From Mrakia gelida (taxonomy: Eukaryota; Basidiomycota; Tremellomycetes; Cystofilobasidiales; Mrakiaceae), in contig BRON01000002.1 of the NCBI GenBank assembly GCA_024345305.1, positions 930,001-994,000 on the forward strand: 64,000 nucleotides of DNA, written 5' to 3'. Shown in pieces: positions 12,129 through 24,675 of the stretch. The notes beneath the pieces are model-generated. The model saw only the letters and a list, made by a program, of their open reading frames with translations, had not been told where the DNA came from and made no database searches. The translations under genes and the position numbers were made by a program. Position 1 is the first letter of the stretch; every line of letters starts with the position of its first letter.

Positions 12129-14436
12129 TCAGAAACAGAGGGTAAGGAAGCTACAGATCAGAGCGAGAAGACGGGACTGTCTCCTTCCATCCTGAGTGAG
12201 ATGGGCTGAGATCGCAAAAACACCGAGGGAGAAGTCAGCACCGAGAGAGATGGACGACCGATTCGACGCGTCGAGGAACTCACGAGTCCTTCTTGGACCT
12301 CAGTTCCAAGACTTGAGAGAACTTGGGAGAGCTGAGAGAGAAGTCATTAGGTCATCAGCTGAAGCTTCGGGGAGAAACGAGCTAGGAATTCTCACTGCGG
12401 GGTGCTCCTGGCGACGACCTCGATGGTTCGTTGCTGCGACGACGAGCGAGGAAAAGAAGGGTAGAGGAGGCGTCAGTGTCTCCATAGATTCAAGTGAAGA
12501 GGTGAGACAAAGATCCACTAACGTCCTCGTCCAGCCGAAGGTCGATATGAAGCTGAAGAACGCCAGCGGGTCGAGGGGCAAGACCGGTGAGGACGACGTG
12601 TCCGATGGAAAGCGTCGCGTTCTCCTGAGGAATGTACTCCGAGATCTAGATTCGAGATAGACCGAGGGAGAAGATATCAATGTCAGGCCTCCTTCTCTCT
12701 AGCAATGTGAGAAGGGAGAAAAGAACCACTGACCTCGAGAGCCAGCGAAGTCTGCTCGTCGTCCGTCGTCGTGATCGTCAAGTCCGGCTGGATTTGGTAG
12801 GGATTTCCGACGTCCTTGATCTGATGGAACGCACCTGAAAGACCCGAAGCATCTCAGTTCCAAGACGCGATGAAAGGGCGAGAAGGAGACGAGAATACTG
12901 ACCGTTCTGATCCGTCCAACCCAGCGCGAACGGATTCCAATCGACGGTCATCGAACAGGTATCTCCCCAGCTCTCGACAGCCTCCTGGAACATCGCGGAT
13001 CTCGAAGCTCCTCGCACGAGGGCTTCTTCCGGAGGGAAGTCGAAAGGGTTGATCTTGACCTTGGTGTTGTTGACGAAGGCGGATTCGAGGATGGTTTGGA
13101 GGGAAGTGAGGTTTCGATGGTGGGAGCTGGTGAGGACGATCTGGGTAGATCCGACGCCAGTAAAAAGCAAGAGTGCAAGAGTGCATGAGCTGCTCAGCAT
13201 CTAGAGATCTGCCGACGGAGTGGAAGGAGGAGAGAAGAGAAGAGGAAGCAAGAGACTCACGACGTCGACGTCCTCCCTCTTCAGACGCGTCCTCCCGACC
13301 CTCACATCCCTCAACAGCCCGTCCAACTCCCTCCCAAGCTGCTCAGGCTCCCAGTTCGTCATCCTGACTTCAGTTTCGTCCTCGTACAACCCACAATAAG
13401 CGGTCGAAGTCCTCACACCCATCACGTCGTAACCCTGATCCCTCGTTCTCACCAAGGCCAGCGTCGTGTTTCCCCACTCCTTATTGGCATCGACGACGAG
13501 GATGCTGGAGGTCCACGTGTCGTTATCCTTCGTGATCCAGCGAGGAGAAGGTAGGGGAAGGAGCTGAAGAGCGGAGACATAGTGGGGTTGCAAGGTGACC
13601 TTGAGATTCGAAGGGAGGAGGGAGGGGAGGTCGCGTCGAATCTTCTCAAGGGTTTCGAAGGACCATTCTGGAGTCGAAGAGGGAAGAAGAGAGCAAGGTG
13701 TGAGCTGTTGAATGAGAGGAAGCACAAAGGAAGAGAGAGCGAAGGAAGCGCTCGACAAAGAGCGCGAGAGCAGTCGACGAACCTGAGGGCACGGAAACCA
13801 CCGCTCGCGTTACCGTCTTCTCCAAGAAAGCACTCGCATGCTCCATCCTCTCCACTATCCTCGATACAAGATCACCAACGTTCGGCTGCTCCCAATCAAA
13901 CGAAGACGCCTCAACGTCAGCGTGCTTCGGTCGTCTTTCCTTCCCTCGTCGCGTCGAATCTTTCCACTCACCTCGGCCCACACTCCCTCTTCGTCCCAGT
14001 CCACCTCCTCCCCACCTCTTTTACACCAATCCCCACCCTCCTCCTCGCCATCCCGCTCCTCCCACGGCGAGCTCTCAGGCCAAGGGATCCTCCTCCAACC
14101 AGGCGAAGCCTCGCTCGGATCGTGTCGAAAGTCGACCTCGAACGGCTCGTAGCCAGCCTCAGAGCACGTTCGAGAGAGGGAGATTCCGATGGTTGGGTGG
14201 ACCGGAGGAGTGGCAGGACCGTGAGAGGAGGAGGATGGGTCGTAGAGGTTCTGGTAGTAGAAGGTGAAGAGTCGGAGGAGGAAGAAAGCGAGGAGAACGA
14301 GGAGGGCAAGGAGTTTGGGGAGGGAGACGTGCGAGCTGGACGCTGGAGGAGGAGCGGTGATGATGGAGAGGATCTTTTCGGGTGGGAGGGAGGAAGTGGG
14401 AACTGGGGTGGATGCTGAGACGGGGTAAGAGACCAT
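12129..14436 (-). CDS. Divergent membrane-anchored Hsp70-like (actin-fold) protein
   Basis: The product starts MVSYPVSAS. It carries one hydrophobic helix near residues 40-65 (LPKLLALLVLLAFFLLRLF), predicting a type II membrane anchor. The following domain shows degraded Hsp70 features in the right order: a GISLSRTC block where canonical chaperones have the GIDLGTT phosphate loop; AFLEKTVTRAVVSVP; an ILVVDANKEWGNTTL phosphate-2-like strand; a QIVLTSSHHRNL adenosine-like loop; and FDFPPEEALVRGASRSA. A short beta-sandwich-like part has LTGLAPRPAGVLQ, like the Hsp70 substrate domain. The invariant phosphate-loop residues are missing, so ATP hydrolysis is doubtful. The last two or three exons are uncertain; the stop given uses one of two possible frames. 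Exon 1 covers about 14436-13970. It may be a specialised ER or secretory-pathway chaperone relative, which is inference. Confidence 0.62.
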
Positions 14437-14656
14437 CGTGGACGTTGGAGAGTGAGAGGAACGAGTCAGCGAGCGAAACGAGAACCAGGACTTCCACGTA
14501 GTCGCTTCTCGCTTCAGCGCACTGATCTCCCTTTTCTCCAGCAAGCGACCGCTCTCCCTCCTCCACCAAGCTCACACCTCGCGAGTGCCTGTTTCGTTTC
14601 GTCTAAAAAAGAGATCATCCGCATCATCACCCTCCTCGTCGTCCGCGTTCGGAAAT

Positions 14657-16169
14657 CTAAGCACTCTCACCTCCAGCCTTCTTCAACGCCTCGTCCACCA
14701 CCGCCCTCAGTTCCGAGATGACCTTCTTGGAATCGGGAGCTCCAAAGATGGCGGATCCAGCGACGATGACGTTCGAACCAGCGGAGGCACAGACGTGAAT
14801 GGTGGAGGGTCCGACTCCTCCGTCGACTTGAATGTCCATCGAGGGGAAACGAGCTCGGAGCTCGGTGACCTTGGGGAGGCACTCGGGCTTGAACTTTTGG
14901 CCTCCTCGTCCTGTGGGAAACAGAAGAAAGGGAAGGGGGCAGAGGGAGAAGGTCAGTTCGAGAGGTCGAGAGGAGGAAGGTCGAGACGCGTCGAGTTGAG
15001 TTCGAAGCTTTTGTTCTCCTTCGCGAGCTACCTTGTGGACTCGTTTTTGCCCAACTTTCCTCGTCGCAACAGGAAGTAGAATAATAGCGTGCAGCTCACC
15101 AGGGTACACAGTCATGACCAAGATCATATCAGCAGCCTTAGCGATCTCGTCGGTGACGGCGGAGGAAGGAGTGTCGGGGGAGATGGCCATTCCAGCCTTC
15201 ATTCCAGCGGCCTTGATCTGAGCGATGAGAGCGAGAGGGTCCTCTGTAGTAACAGAAGCGAGGTTCAAGTCAGCTTGAGCAAAGGAAAACGGAAGTCTCG
15301 AGCGAGGAGAGCTGGTGAGGGAGGAAACGAACTGGTAGCCTCGAAGTGGAAAGTGTACAGAGATCCTCCGGCTTTGGCGATGTCCGAGACCCACTGCAGC
15401 ACATAAAAAACACAACGGTCAGTACACGAAGCCGACGACGTTTGTAGGGAGAGGGAGAGCAACGAAGGAGGGCTGGCTTCGACTCCGTCGGCGACCCCTC
15501 CGAGCTCGGTTCTTTGCCTTCCCCTCCCTCCCTCCCTCTTCAGTTGAGCTCTCCCTCCTCGAGAAGGGGATGTACGAACCTTCTCAGGCGCGGCAACCAT
15601 CATGTGGCAATCCATGAAGATGCCAGGAACTCCTTTGCTCACGCACTCGAGGATGGGAGCACCTGTTGGGGGAGGAGGAGGGAAGGGAAAAAGGACGAGC
15701 TCATCAGCTCACTCTCCTTCGTTTGACGATGGGAAGAGCTGCCAAAGGGTGAGGAACTCACCCATGGTGATGTTCTCGACGAAGTGGCCATCCATGACGT
15801 CTGCAGAAGAAGTCAGAAAGTCAGGTTCAAGTTGTGAGAGGGAGAGGCGAGCTCGAGAAAGGGAGAGCAACGATAAGACGTCGACCTCCTCTGTCTCTCA
15901 AGCTGACGTCTCTTCGCTCAGCTCTCTCTCGAGGGTTCTGGTAGAGCTGAAGACAAGATCAAGAGCTAACCCATGTGAAGCCAGTCTGCTCCCTCCTTGA
16001 TCATTCGAGTGCACTCTCCGGTCAGGTTTCCAAAGTCGGAAGCGAGAACAGAAGGGGAGATGATGCTGGAGGGGGGGAAGGGGTGTGTTCGAAGGAGGAC
16101 GAGCCGTCGTTCGTCAGTCAAGAGAGCTCGTTTTCGACTCGAGCGAGATATAACGCACCTGTGAACCAT
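14657..16169 (-). CDS. RPE1: Ribulose-phosphate 3-epimerase
   Basis: Seven exons, starting with an 11-nt exon (16159-16169, MVHS). The enzyme interconverts ribulose 5-phosphate and xylulose 5-phosphate in the cytosolic pentose phosphate pathway. It is a TIM barrel with a bound divalent metal. Family landmarks appear in order: [31 protein letters not shown] with the metal and catalytic acids, MDCHMMV, FHFEAT, the VYPGRGGQKF loop, and the phosphate-binding VDGGVGPST and AGSAIFGA. The reading ends KKAGGESA. Length of about 230 residues fits the family. The gene is divergent from ELP3 with only 175 bp between the two start codons, so the two probably share a promoter. Confidence 0.95.
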
Positions 16170-16344
16170 GTTGAGAGTAAGAGAAAGAAGAAAGGAAGAG
16201 GTTGATCGGTTGAGAGGGACGGTGTTGGGGAAGCAGCGAGCTCGCCCTCGTCGCCCTCCTCTTCAATGAGCTTTCGATTTCGCGAGCTCGAAGAGTCCCT
16301 CCCAACGGCTTCCTCCTTCGCTCCTCGACACCTCTAGACTCAAA
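16170..16344. promoter_or_regulatory. Compact bidirectional promoter, RPE1 / ELP3
   Basis: 175 bp separate the divergent start codons. No TATA box is evident. Both genes are housekeeping genes, which fits a TATA-less shared promoter. Confidence 0.6.
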
Positions 16345-19300
16345 ATGGTTCAAGCAGGTACGTCTTCCGATCCCCTAACCTCTCAGCGGTCGAACCATGC
16401 TAACTTGACTGTCCTTTTTTGCGCTCACAGGTTCGTATCGAGCTCACCAAGCTCCCTCGCTTCAGAACTTCTCCCTTCCTCCCTCCCTGACTCGTCCTCT
16501 TTCTCCTCGGTTTCCCAGTCGGAACAGGTCCCTCTCAACCCGAGCTGCACCTCCTCTGCTGCACCGCTATCGTCAACGAGCTCATCGCAGTCCACAAAGC
16601 CCAGCAGCAATCTCTCAACTCGACCAAGAAACCTCCTCCCGACGTCTCCCTCAACGCTCTCCGGTCCAAGCTCGCAAAGAAGGCTGGGCTCAAGGCTCTC
16701 CCTCGTCTCGTGGATATCCTCGCTGCCGTGCCAGAGGAATGGAAGTCAGCTCTGGCAGGGAAGATCACCATCAAACCTATCAGGTCGGCTTCAGGTGTGA
16801 GTTCTCTCGGACAACCTGTCAAAAGCTCTCGAGCTCATTCAGTCGACGTCGAGCTCACCTTCCTTCCTCCCTTCCCTCCTTCCTTGCACGTTCTCGTGCT
16901 CAGATTGCCGTGGTAGCGGTGATGTGCAAGCCTCATCGATGCCCTCACGTCGCTCTTACTGGTTCGTCCCATTGACGACAGCTAGGACGAGAAGCGAGGG
17001 GAAGGGAAATGTTCGAGCTCACACTTTCCCCTCCTTCCTTTCTCGTTGCTTAGGAAACATCTGCGTCTACTGCCCTGGAGGACCCGATTCAGACTTCGAG
17101 TACTCGACTCAGTCCTACACGGGATACGAGCCGACGTCCATGCGAGCTATCCGAGCGAGGTACGATCCTTACGAGCAGGCCAAGGGGAGGATGGAGCAGT
17201 TGAAGAGTTTGGGTCATTCGGTTGATAAGGTTCGTCGCTCTCCCTCTTCCTAGCCTTTATCTGCCTTGATGTAGCCTGAGCTGACCGTCGTTGTGTCTGT
17301 CGATGTCCTACCCAAGATCGAGATCATGTACGTTCCCTGCTCGCTCTCCCTCGGTCCCGTCTTCGAGCTCAAGCTCACCTCACCTCTCCTCCCTCCCTTT
17401 CTTCGTCTTCGACGACGATCTTCAGTATCATGGGAGGAACTTTCATGTCCATGCCGGAGGACTACCGTCACAACTTCATCGCTCAACTCCACAACTCGAT
17501 GTCGGGATTCACGGGAACGGACGTCGACGAGGCCGTTCGATTTTCGGAGCAAGCGAAGATCAAGTGTGTTGGGATCACGATTGAGACGAGGCCGGATTAC
17601 TGTTTGAGACCTCATCTGAGGTGAGTCGTCTCGGCTCTTGGTCTCTGCGAGGGTGGAGGAGTCGAGTCGGGGAAAGAAGCGGGACGAGACGAGGAGCTGA
17701 CTTTCGCTCGACGCGTCGTTTTCGATTTGGGTCGCCACTTCAGTCAAATGCTGAGATATGGATGCACGAGGCTGGAGATTGGAGTGCAGAGTGTGTACGA
17801 GGATGTGGCTAGGGATACGAATCGGTGAGTTCTTTCTTCCCTCCTCGAAACCAGCAGCGTCGGCGAGACGCCGAGCTGACTTCGCGTCCTTGCTTTCCCG
17901 TCGGCCAGAGGTCACACCGTCAAGGCCGTCACTGAGTCTTTCCATATGGCGAAGGATGCTGGATACAAGATCGTCGCTCATATGATGCCCGTGAGTCGCC
18001 CGAATTCAACTTGACTGAATTGTCTCGTCGAGACGCGTACTGACCTCGTCCTCTCTCTTCGCTCAGGATCTGCCGAACATGGGAGAGGAACGAGATATGG
18101 CTCAGTTCAAGGTCAGTCTGCCTCTCCATCTCTCTTCCCGGCTCTCGTGTCTGCTTCCCCACTCACCTTCGCTCTCTCCACTCCCTTCCTTCCCTCCCCT
18201 CAGGAATACTTCGAAAACCCAGCCTACCGATCCGACGGTCTCAAGCTCTACCCCACCCTCGTCATCCGAGGAACTGGTCTCTACGAACTCTGGAAAGCCG
18301 GAAAGTACAAGAACTACACTCCCAACGCTCTCGTCGACATCGTCGCCCGAATCATGGCTCTCGTCCCTCCTTGGACGCGAGTGTACCGAGTGCAGAGGGA
18401 TATCCCGATGCCTTTGGTGTCGAGTGGTGTGGAGAACGGAAACTTGAGGGAGCTGGCGTTGGGGAGAATGAAGGATTTCGGGGTGGAGTGCAGGGACGTG
18501 AGGTACAGGGAGGTTGGAGTGAGTCTTGCACGCGTATCTTTGTTTTCGCCGCCCAGTCGTCGTCGAGTCGCGAACTGACCACCTCTCGTCCGTTTATCGC
18601 CCCCTCAGATTCACGAGATTCACAACGCTGTTCGACCCTACCATCTCGAGCTCATTCGTCGCGACTACGTTGCGAACGGTTCGTTCTATCTCGCTCCTTC
18701 TCGTCGCTCGCGTCCTCCCTTCCTTCGAGCTCACCTCCTCCCACTTTTCTTCCGTTCAGGTGGCTGGGAAACCTTCCTCTCGTACGAGGACGCCGAGCAG
18801 GATGTTCTCGTTGGTCTGCTGCGTCTGAGGAAGTGCTCGGAGGAGGGAACGTTCCGAAAGGAGCTTGTTGGAGGACCAGATGGGATGGGAGCGAGCATGG
18901 TTCGAGAGCTGGTGAGTTTCCTTTCGCGCTTCTTTCTGTCTCTCGTCTCGCTCGCGTCACTTACTAACTCACCTCTCGTTGCGTTCGCCAGCACGTCTAC
19001 GGAACTGCTATCGGCGTTCATGGACGGAATCCGAAGAAGTTCCAGCATCAGGTTCGTTTCTTCCTTTCCCTCCTTCTTCACCTTCCTTGGACGCGAGACG
19101 AAAGGCTAACTGGCCCTTCTCCCGTCTCCTCAACCCTTCAGGGAATCGGGACATTGCTCATGGAGGAGGCAGAGCGAATCGCACGCGAGGAGCACGACAG
19201 TTTCAAGATCGCCGTGATTTCTGGTTCGTTCCCTCCTCGTCTTCGTTCGCTTCGCTTTCCGTTCCCGAGGCTGATCTTTCTCGTTCTTCCTCGCTCAGGT

Positions 19301-19375
19301 ATTGGAACCAGGGACTACTACCGTCGTCTGGGCTACGAGCTCGACGGAGTCTACATGTCGAAGTCCCTGCTTTGA
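16345..19375 (+). CDS. ELP3: Elongator complex catalytic subunit, radical SAM / GNAT enzyme
   Basis: Fifteen exons give 564 residues. Exons: 16345-16357, 16519-16796, 16904-16961, 17054-17229, 17317-17327, 17426-17620, 17744-17824, 17909-17990, 18067-18111, 18204-18518, 18609-18678, 18760-18911, 18992-19051, 19142-19223, 19299-19375. ELP3 makes the 5-carboxymethyl modification of wobble uridine in tRNA as part of Elongator. The radical SAM cluster cysteines are in CKPHRCPH and CVYCPGG. TYR-type blocks such as [20 protein letters not shown] and AHMMPDLPNMG match the family closely. The C-terminal acetyltransferase domain has the acetyl-CoA loop [13 protein letters not shown] and ends [14 protein letters not shown]. 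The 11-nt exon is required for the IEIIIMGGTF strand. N-terminal residues encoded by exon 1 are the only doubtful part. Confidence 0.97.
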
Positions 19376-19673
19376 GCGAGTCTCTCCTTTCACTTTCGCT
19401 CGACGCGTCGCCCATCTCGGTCTCGTCATGTTCCTCTTCCTCTCCTTCTCCTTCTTTTTGCTTGTACTTCTATCATGCCCACCTTTTGCACCCACTTTCA
19501 TCCCCTCTCTCTCTAGAAATTTCTTCACAACCCCGCCGTCGAGCTTTTCAGTCGCCGCCCCTCGTTTCGGTATTCTCCGAGCTTGGCTCTTCGCCCTCCC
19601 CTTCCTTCTTATCGCTTCCCTTCCTTCCTTCCTCGAACCATCACCCCCTCTCCCTCACTTACACTCAGAAGCC

Positions 19674-22600
19674 ATGCGACTCACTATCAACATCGACGAT
19701 CCTTCGGACGCTACCACCCACTCGTCCTCTCACACCATCAACGTCAACGGAGTCGACCACCCTGAGCAGCAGCGAGCTCGAGGTCAAGCTCAGCCCATCT
19801 CCACCACCTCCCACTTCGCTCCTCCTCCCGTCGCCACCAATTCAAAGGAGGACGCCGCCTGGGCAGCCATGTATCCCATCCCTAAGGATCTCGACATCGG
19901 AGCCAAGCCGTGGCTTCCTGCAGCTCACAAATCCTTCACCTTCATCAGTGAGTTGCGAGCTCGAGCTTTCCCTTCCCTCTCCTCCCCTCCTTCATCGGCG
20001 TCTTCCGCTCTCTTCTGTTCTCTGCAAAAGGATCTGATTGCCTTTCTAATCTTCTCATTCACCGAACCCGCTTCTGTCCTCCCCAGACGCCATCATCTGC
20101 GACCCCAAGGTTCGTCAAACTTCTCTTCGAGCCTCGTCGGGAACGTTCTCGCGAACCGAACACCTCGCTCAGGCTGATCATCTCCCCTTCCCTCCCTCTC
20201 GACTCGTTGTCTCGCCGTTGCATTCACAGGCAGGAACCGAAACGAAGGGATACACTCTCAAAGTCAAGGACGGCAAGATCTACGAGTTCAAGCCTGCGAA
20301 CCTCGCAGAGGATCTTTGGGAGGCGGAGATCGAAGGCTCGACGGTCGTGGACGTGAAGGGGAAGTGGATGTCTCCGGGATTGATCGATTGCCATGTGCAC
20401 GTGACTGGTGAGTAAATGCTTCGATTGTAATAGCTAGGGCGGAAGCGAGGTGGAGGCAAAGGGAAGATAGCGCGCCGTGGGTTCGCGAAACGACGACGAC
20501 GACGAAGAGAGAGCTCGCAGAGATCCTCTTCATGGTCGAAGAGTCTAGAGCCTATACGCTTCCTCTCTATGTATGAGTAGCTGACTGACTGATTTTGGTC
20601 CTGCAGCTGCTCCCGGAAGCGCTGTGAGTTTGTTTGGCGAGACGAGACGCGTCCAAACGAAACGAACCAAAGCTGACTGAGTTCTTCCATCCTTTCCTCC
20701 AGAACCTCGCCAACATCATGGGAGACCCTCGCGATGCGATCATGCTACGATCAACGCACGTTATGAAGGGTGAGTGGTTCGACTCCGCGTCTGTCTCGCG
20801 TCCGCTGACCCCTCGTCGTGTCTTATCTTCATCAGGCATGCTCGGTCGAGGATTCACTACCGTGAGCTGCAATCTCCTCGCGTGACCTTCTCGAAGCTTC
20901 GCTGATGACTCTTGTTGACTTCGAAGGTCAGGGACGTAGGAGGAGCATCGAAGGCTCACGCCGACGCGACGGCTGAGTGGTGAGTCGTCTCGTCTTTCCT
21001 CTTCTTCGCCTGTGCTCGTCTGACCGTTCCTGTTCGGCTGCTCGCAGGCTCATCCCTGGACCTCGAATCTTCCAAGGAGGACCCATCATCTCTCAGACTG
21101 GAGGGCACGTGAGTCTTAAAGACGCTCTCGACTCGTTCGTCGGTCGCGTTGAAATCTTCGCTCATTCCGTTCACCTTTTGCGCTTCTTTCTTTCTTTTTC
21201 CAGGGAGATAGCACCGATCCTAATGGAAACCCTACCTCGGGATGCTGTGGACGCGGCGGAGGAGTCGTTGACGGAGTTGACGCGTGTCTTCGAGCTGCTC
21301 GAGACGCGATGAGGAAGGGAGCGGATCATATCAAGGTCTGCGTGAGTACAGAAGACTGTTCTTATTCCTCTTCATTGTTCGGACTACGAGCTAACTCGAC
21401 CCTCTTTCTCATCCAGACGAGCGGAGGAGTCGGATCCATCACAGACGCACTCGAAGGAATCCAATTCACCATCCCCGAGCTTCAAGCAATCACCACTACC
21501 GTCAGGCAGATGGGAGGACGACTCGTCACATCTCACTGCTACACGTCCGCTGGAATTCGGCACTCCATCGAGGGTGGAGTTGGAGGAATCGAGCACGGAA
21601 ATCAGCTCGTTCGTCCTCCTTTTCGTTCCGCTTTTCTGCGTCGACCCGGAACCGACCGTTCTTACTCACTTCGCTTTCTTCTCCGCAGGACAAGCCCACC
21701 GCCAAGCTCATGGCCGAGAAGGGAATCTACCTCACTCCTACCCTCGCCGTTCACACCGTGAGTTTTCGAATTCGAAGTCGCGAGTCGACGACGCGTTTTC
21801 GCTTCAGAGCTGACACCTCCTCTCCCTTTACTCTTTCCCCTTCCATCTCAACTTCTCGATTCCCCACTCGAGCAGATGCTCTCCAAGGAACCCTTCATCA
21901 AGTTCCTCATCCCTTCTCAGGTCGCGAAGAACGAGCTCGTTCGAGTCGCTGGACTTCAGGCGTGAGTCCGAGCTCTTTCACCCTCACTCGCCGTCCTTTT
22001 TCGATCTCAGCTGACGTGCACCCCACTTCAACAGTATCCAAAATGCCGAGGAAGCTGGGGTGACGGTCTGCTACGGTTCAGGTGAGCTCTCGGTTCCATT
22101 CTTTGACGACGAAACGAAGGCCGTCGACGGCGACGACAAACGAATGGATCGCTGAACGTATTTCGCTCTTCTCCTTTCTTAGACATGGTAGGCGCAATGC
22201 AGCCATTTCAAACGAACGAGTTCGTTACTCGAGCTTCGGTGAGTCTGGTTGAGACTGTATGTGAGGGCGAGGGGAGCATGAGCGGCGCTGACCTTCGATC
22301 GTTTCCGTCTTTAAAGGTCCTTCCAGCGGCGACGATCCTCAAGCAAGCGACGACGAACGGAGGTCAGTGACCATTTTTCTTGAGTGGCTTGAGGCTGGGA
22401 GCCGTCGCGAAGGAAGAGAAGCAGCGAGGGCGTTCCTCTGAACGACGCGCGCGACGAGATGCTGAACTCGTTCTTCTTGCAGCTGACCTCGTCGGATGCC
22501 CTGACACCCTCGGCACCATCACCACCATCGGCGCATTCGCTGATATCCTGATCCTCGATGCCTGTCCTTTCGGGGACGTGACGATCTTCGACCGTCCTCA

Positions 22601-22682
22601 GGAAAATCTCCTCGCGATTATGAAGGACGGTCGAGTCGTTCGTTCAAGAGTCGATAGACTTGAGGTCGAGATCCCTCTCTAG
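19674..22682 (+). CDS. Amidohydrolase-superfamily metal-dependent hydrolase
   Basis: About fourteen short exons (the fourth, 20607-20623, is 17 nt) encode about 500 residues. It is a TIM-barrel amidohydrolase of the imidazolonepropionase/prolidase-like group. The metal-binding HxH is in GLIDCHVHVT, the bridging-lysine region is ADHIKVCTSGG, and further ligands are in TSHCYTSAGIRHS, GIEHGNQ and CYGSDM. The N-terminal beta-sandwich (GYTLKVKDGKIYEF) and C-terminal GAFADILILDACP return to the composite domain, as in the family. An N-terminal extension of about 90 residues is not part of the catalytic fold. The substrate cannot be read from sequence; fungal relatives are usually only predicted enzymes. 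Donors at 20110 and 21609 are GTTCGT instead of GTGAGT. Confidence 0.88.
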
Positions 22683-22895
22683 ATGACCTTCTCGACTCTC
22701 CTTCGTCTCATATATAAACTCATATATAAATTAAGATCGATATCAATGCTCTGTACCATGCACGGAGGCCGCGAGAAGAGGAGACAACGCTGATGCGATT
22801 TGCCGCCTTCGTTCTCTCGTTCGAGCCAGGACCCGAAGTGGGAATACGAGAAGTACATCCAATACTAGCGCAGGGTATGTTAGATGCTAGAAAAC
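22683..22895. other. Convergent 3' region
   Basis: Short AT-richer stretch with TATATAAA-like tracts between the amidohydrolase stop and the minus-strand gene that follows. It fits 3' UTR and polyadenylation signals. No coding potential noticed. Confidence 0.5.
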
Positions 22896-23964
22896 CTAGA
22901 CCGAGGAGGTAGAACAGAAGGAAGAAGGAGGAAAGGAGTGGACGCGTCGGGTCGTCCATCTTGGGTTTCGTTTCGTCGTAAAAGTGGCAGGAGAGAGGGT
23001 ATCGAGGGGTGGATCGAGGAGGTAGACCTGCTTGGTCCGAAAAAGAGAGAGTTCCGTGGGTTCCGAGAGGGGGGCGAGGGTTGCGAGAAGGGAAGACTGG
23101 ACCGAGAGAAGATGTCGGTCTCGTTCGTTCACTAGGGAAAGTCGTACGACAGAAGAACCTACAGGGTCAGTACGGTTGCTCTCAAGCTTGATATGGAAGC
23201 GTGCATGTGTGTGTGTGTACTCTCTGTGAGCCTTGGCACTCCCGAGCTCCATCAGGATCGTGGAGAGACAGAGAAAGGAAGAGAGGAGAAATGAGCTCGA
23301 CGGACGAACCTTGACCAAAGATCGAACGCCAGCTCCACCATCCGACAGCCCCATCTTTTTGTTGATCTCGAGGACTTCTCGTTCGTAAGGAGCTATAGCG
23401 GGCGCAGAACAATCCAAGTCAGGTCTAGACCTGGAAGGTGGAAGAACGACTGAACCCACTGAGCTTCTTCTCCTCTTTGACTCGCTTCTCCGCTGGCGAG
23501 TCTCCCTCAGCAGCTGCCCCAGCCGCGCGCTTTTTGTTTCGGTTCTTCTGATTAACCAAAGGCAAATATCATCAGCTCAGTCTTTGAAGAAGTTGGAGAC
23601 GAGAAAGGACGAACGAAGCGATCGTCGACGGCCTTTTTCCTGAGGGAAGGAAGGAGAAGGGAGGTCAGCTTGATGTGAACGAGCCATTTTCTCCCTCCAA
23701 CAGACATTCGAGCTAACCTAGCGAGAGCCTCGTCCTTCTTCTTCTTCGCTTCCTCCTCCTGCATACGGGAACCGCGTCGAAGAGGTGGTCAGCGAAGGAG
23801 GAGGGCATGGAAGACAAGGAAGGAAGGAGGAGGTGAGCTCGACGAGCGATTGAACTCACCCTCGACAGTCGAACGACCTTCTTGATGACGGGAAGAGTCG
23901 GCGTCACAGGCTTGGTAGGAGCAGCGGCTGCTGAGGTGGATGCTGTTGGGATGGGAGCGGACAT
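22896..23964 (-). CDS. Small Lys/Arg-rich protein of unknown function
   Basis: The start at 23964 gives MSAPIPTASTSAAAA. Spliced exons then read KKVVRLSREEEAKKKKDEA, RKKAVDDRF, KNRNKKRAAGAAAEG, EKRVKEEKKL and PYEREVLEINKKMGLSDGG, ending at a GTTCGT donor at 23310. The product is small, basic, charged and probably helical, like many nuclear or nucleolar proteins, but I do not recognise a family. The 3' end is unsettled: after the last firm exon, one continuation reads AHREYTHTHARF and stays open to a stop at 22896. A shorter end inside an extra intron is equally possible. Treat everything below 23310 as tentative. Confidence 0.5.
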
Positions 23965-24675
23965 ATTGGTAGGCGAGAAGGCGAAGGTGGGCGGTGGGAG
24001 AGCAAAGGAGGAAAAGGCCAGTCCTCGAAGCAAGTTTCGTTGAAGTTCCCCTCGCGACGGGCTCGTACCAGAGGTCGCTCGAAGACCTCCTTTTTCCCGA
24101 GCTTCAGAGAATGAGAGGGTGGACGTAGTGATTCTTGCTTTAGTGCCCTGTCTCAGGTCCGAAGTTTTCAGGCCAAAGAGCTGTTCGCGACGTCTCTGGA
24201 ACGACGGCGAACGAAGATCGAACGAACCCATCTGAGAGCTCGGCAGTTCCAGAGTTGTCTTTCGAGTACCATCAGCGTTGGCAGAGGGAGCGACGAAGAG
24301 GTCGGTAGCGAGATAGAAGAGGAAAGAGACATCAATCCAGACGCGTCGCTCTCGTCCTCCCTCTCGCTCAAGCCCTCCTTCGACCGGGTCAAAGCGTATC
24401 TCCAGTCTGTCGAAAGGTATTACATGAAGCTGTCAGCTCCGAAGAGGGTCCTTAGCACAGAGAAAGTCCGGACTCACCGACGAGACGAGCGAGAAAATCG
24501 AACCCATGACCGCGTCACCTCTTCTCCCTCCCCTCGCATGTCTCCGCCGTAGATCTAGAACCTGAGCCAGAACGTCGTAGGTCTGGTGGAAATCTTGATC
24601 ACCACGAGAGGTTGAGATTGGGAGGGAGAGCGAGGGGGGAGGGAGGGAGGAGGCGAGGGGGAGTCGCTCGTCGTC
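23965..24675. other. Intergenic region with an unexplained minus-strand open frame
   Basis: This lies between two small minus-strand genes. An ATG at about 24500 opens a frame that, after one plausible intron, stays open through the region and runs in frame into the downstream gene. Its translation is not like any family I know and it contains the GACGCGTC motif typical of non-coding sequence here. I therefore leave it as promoter and leader rather than calling a gene. Confidence 0.3.
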
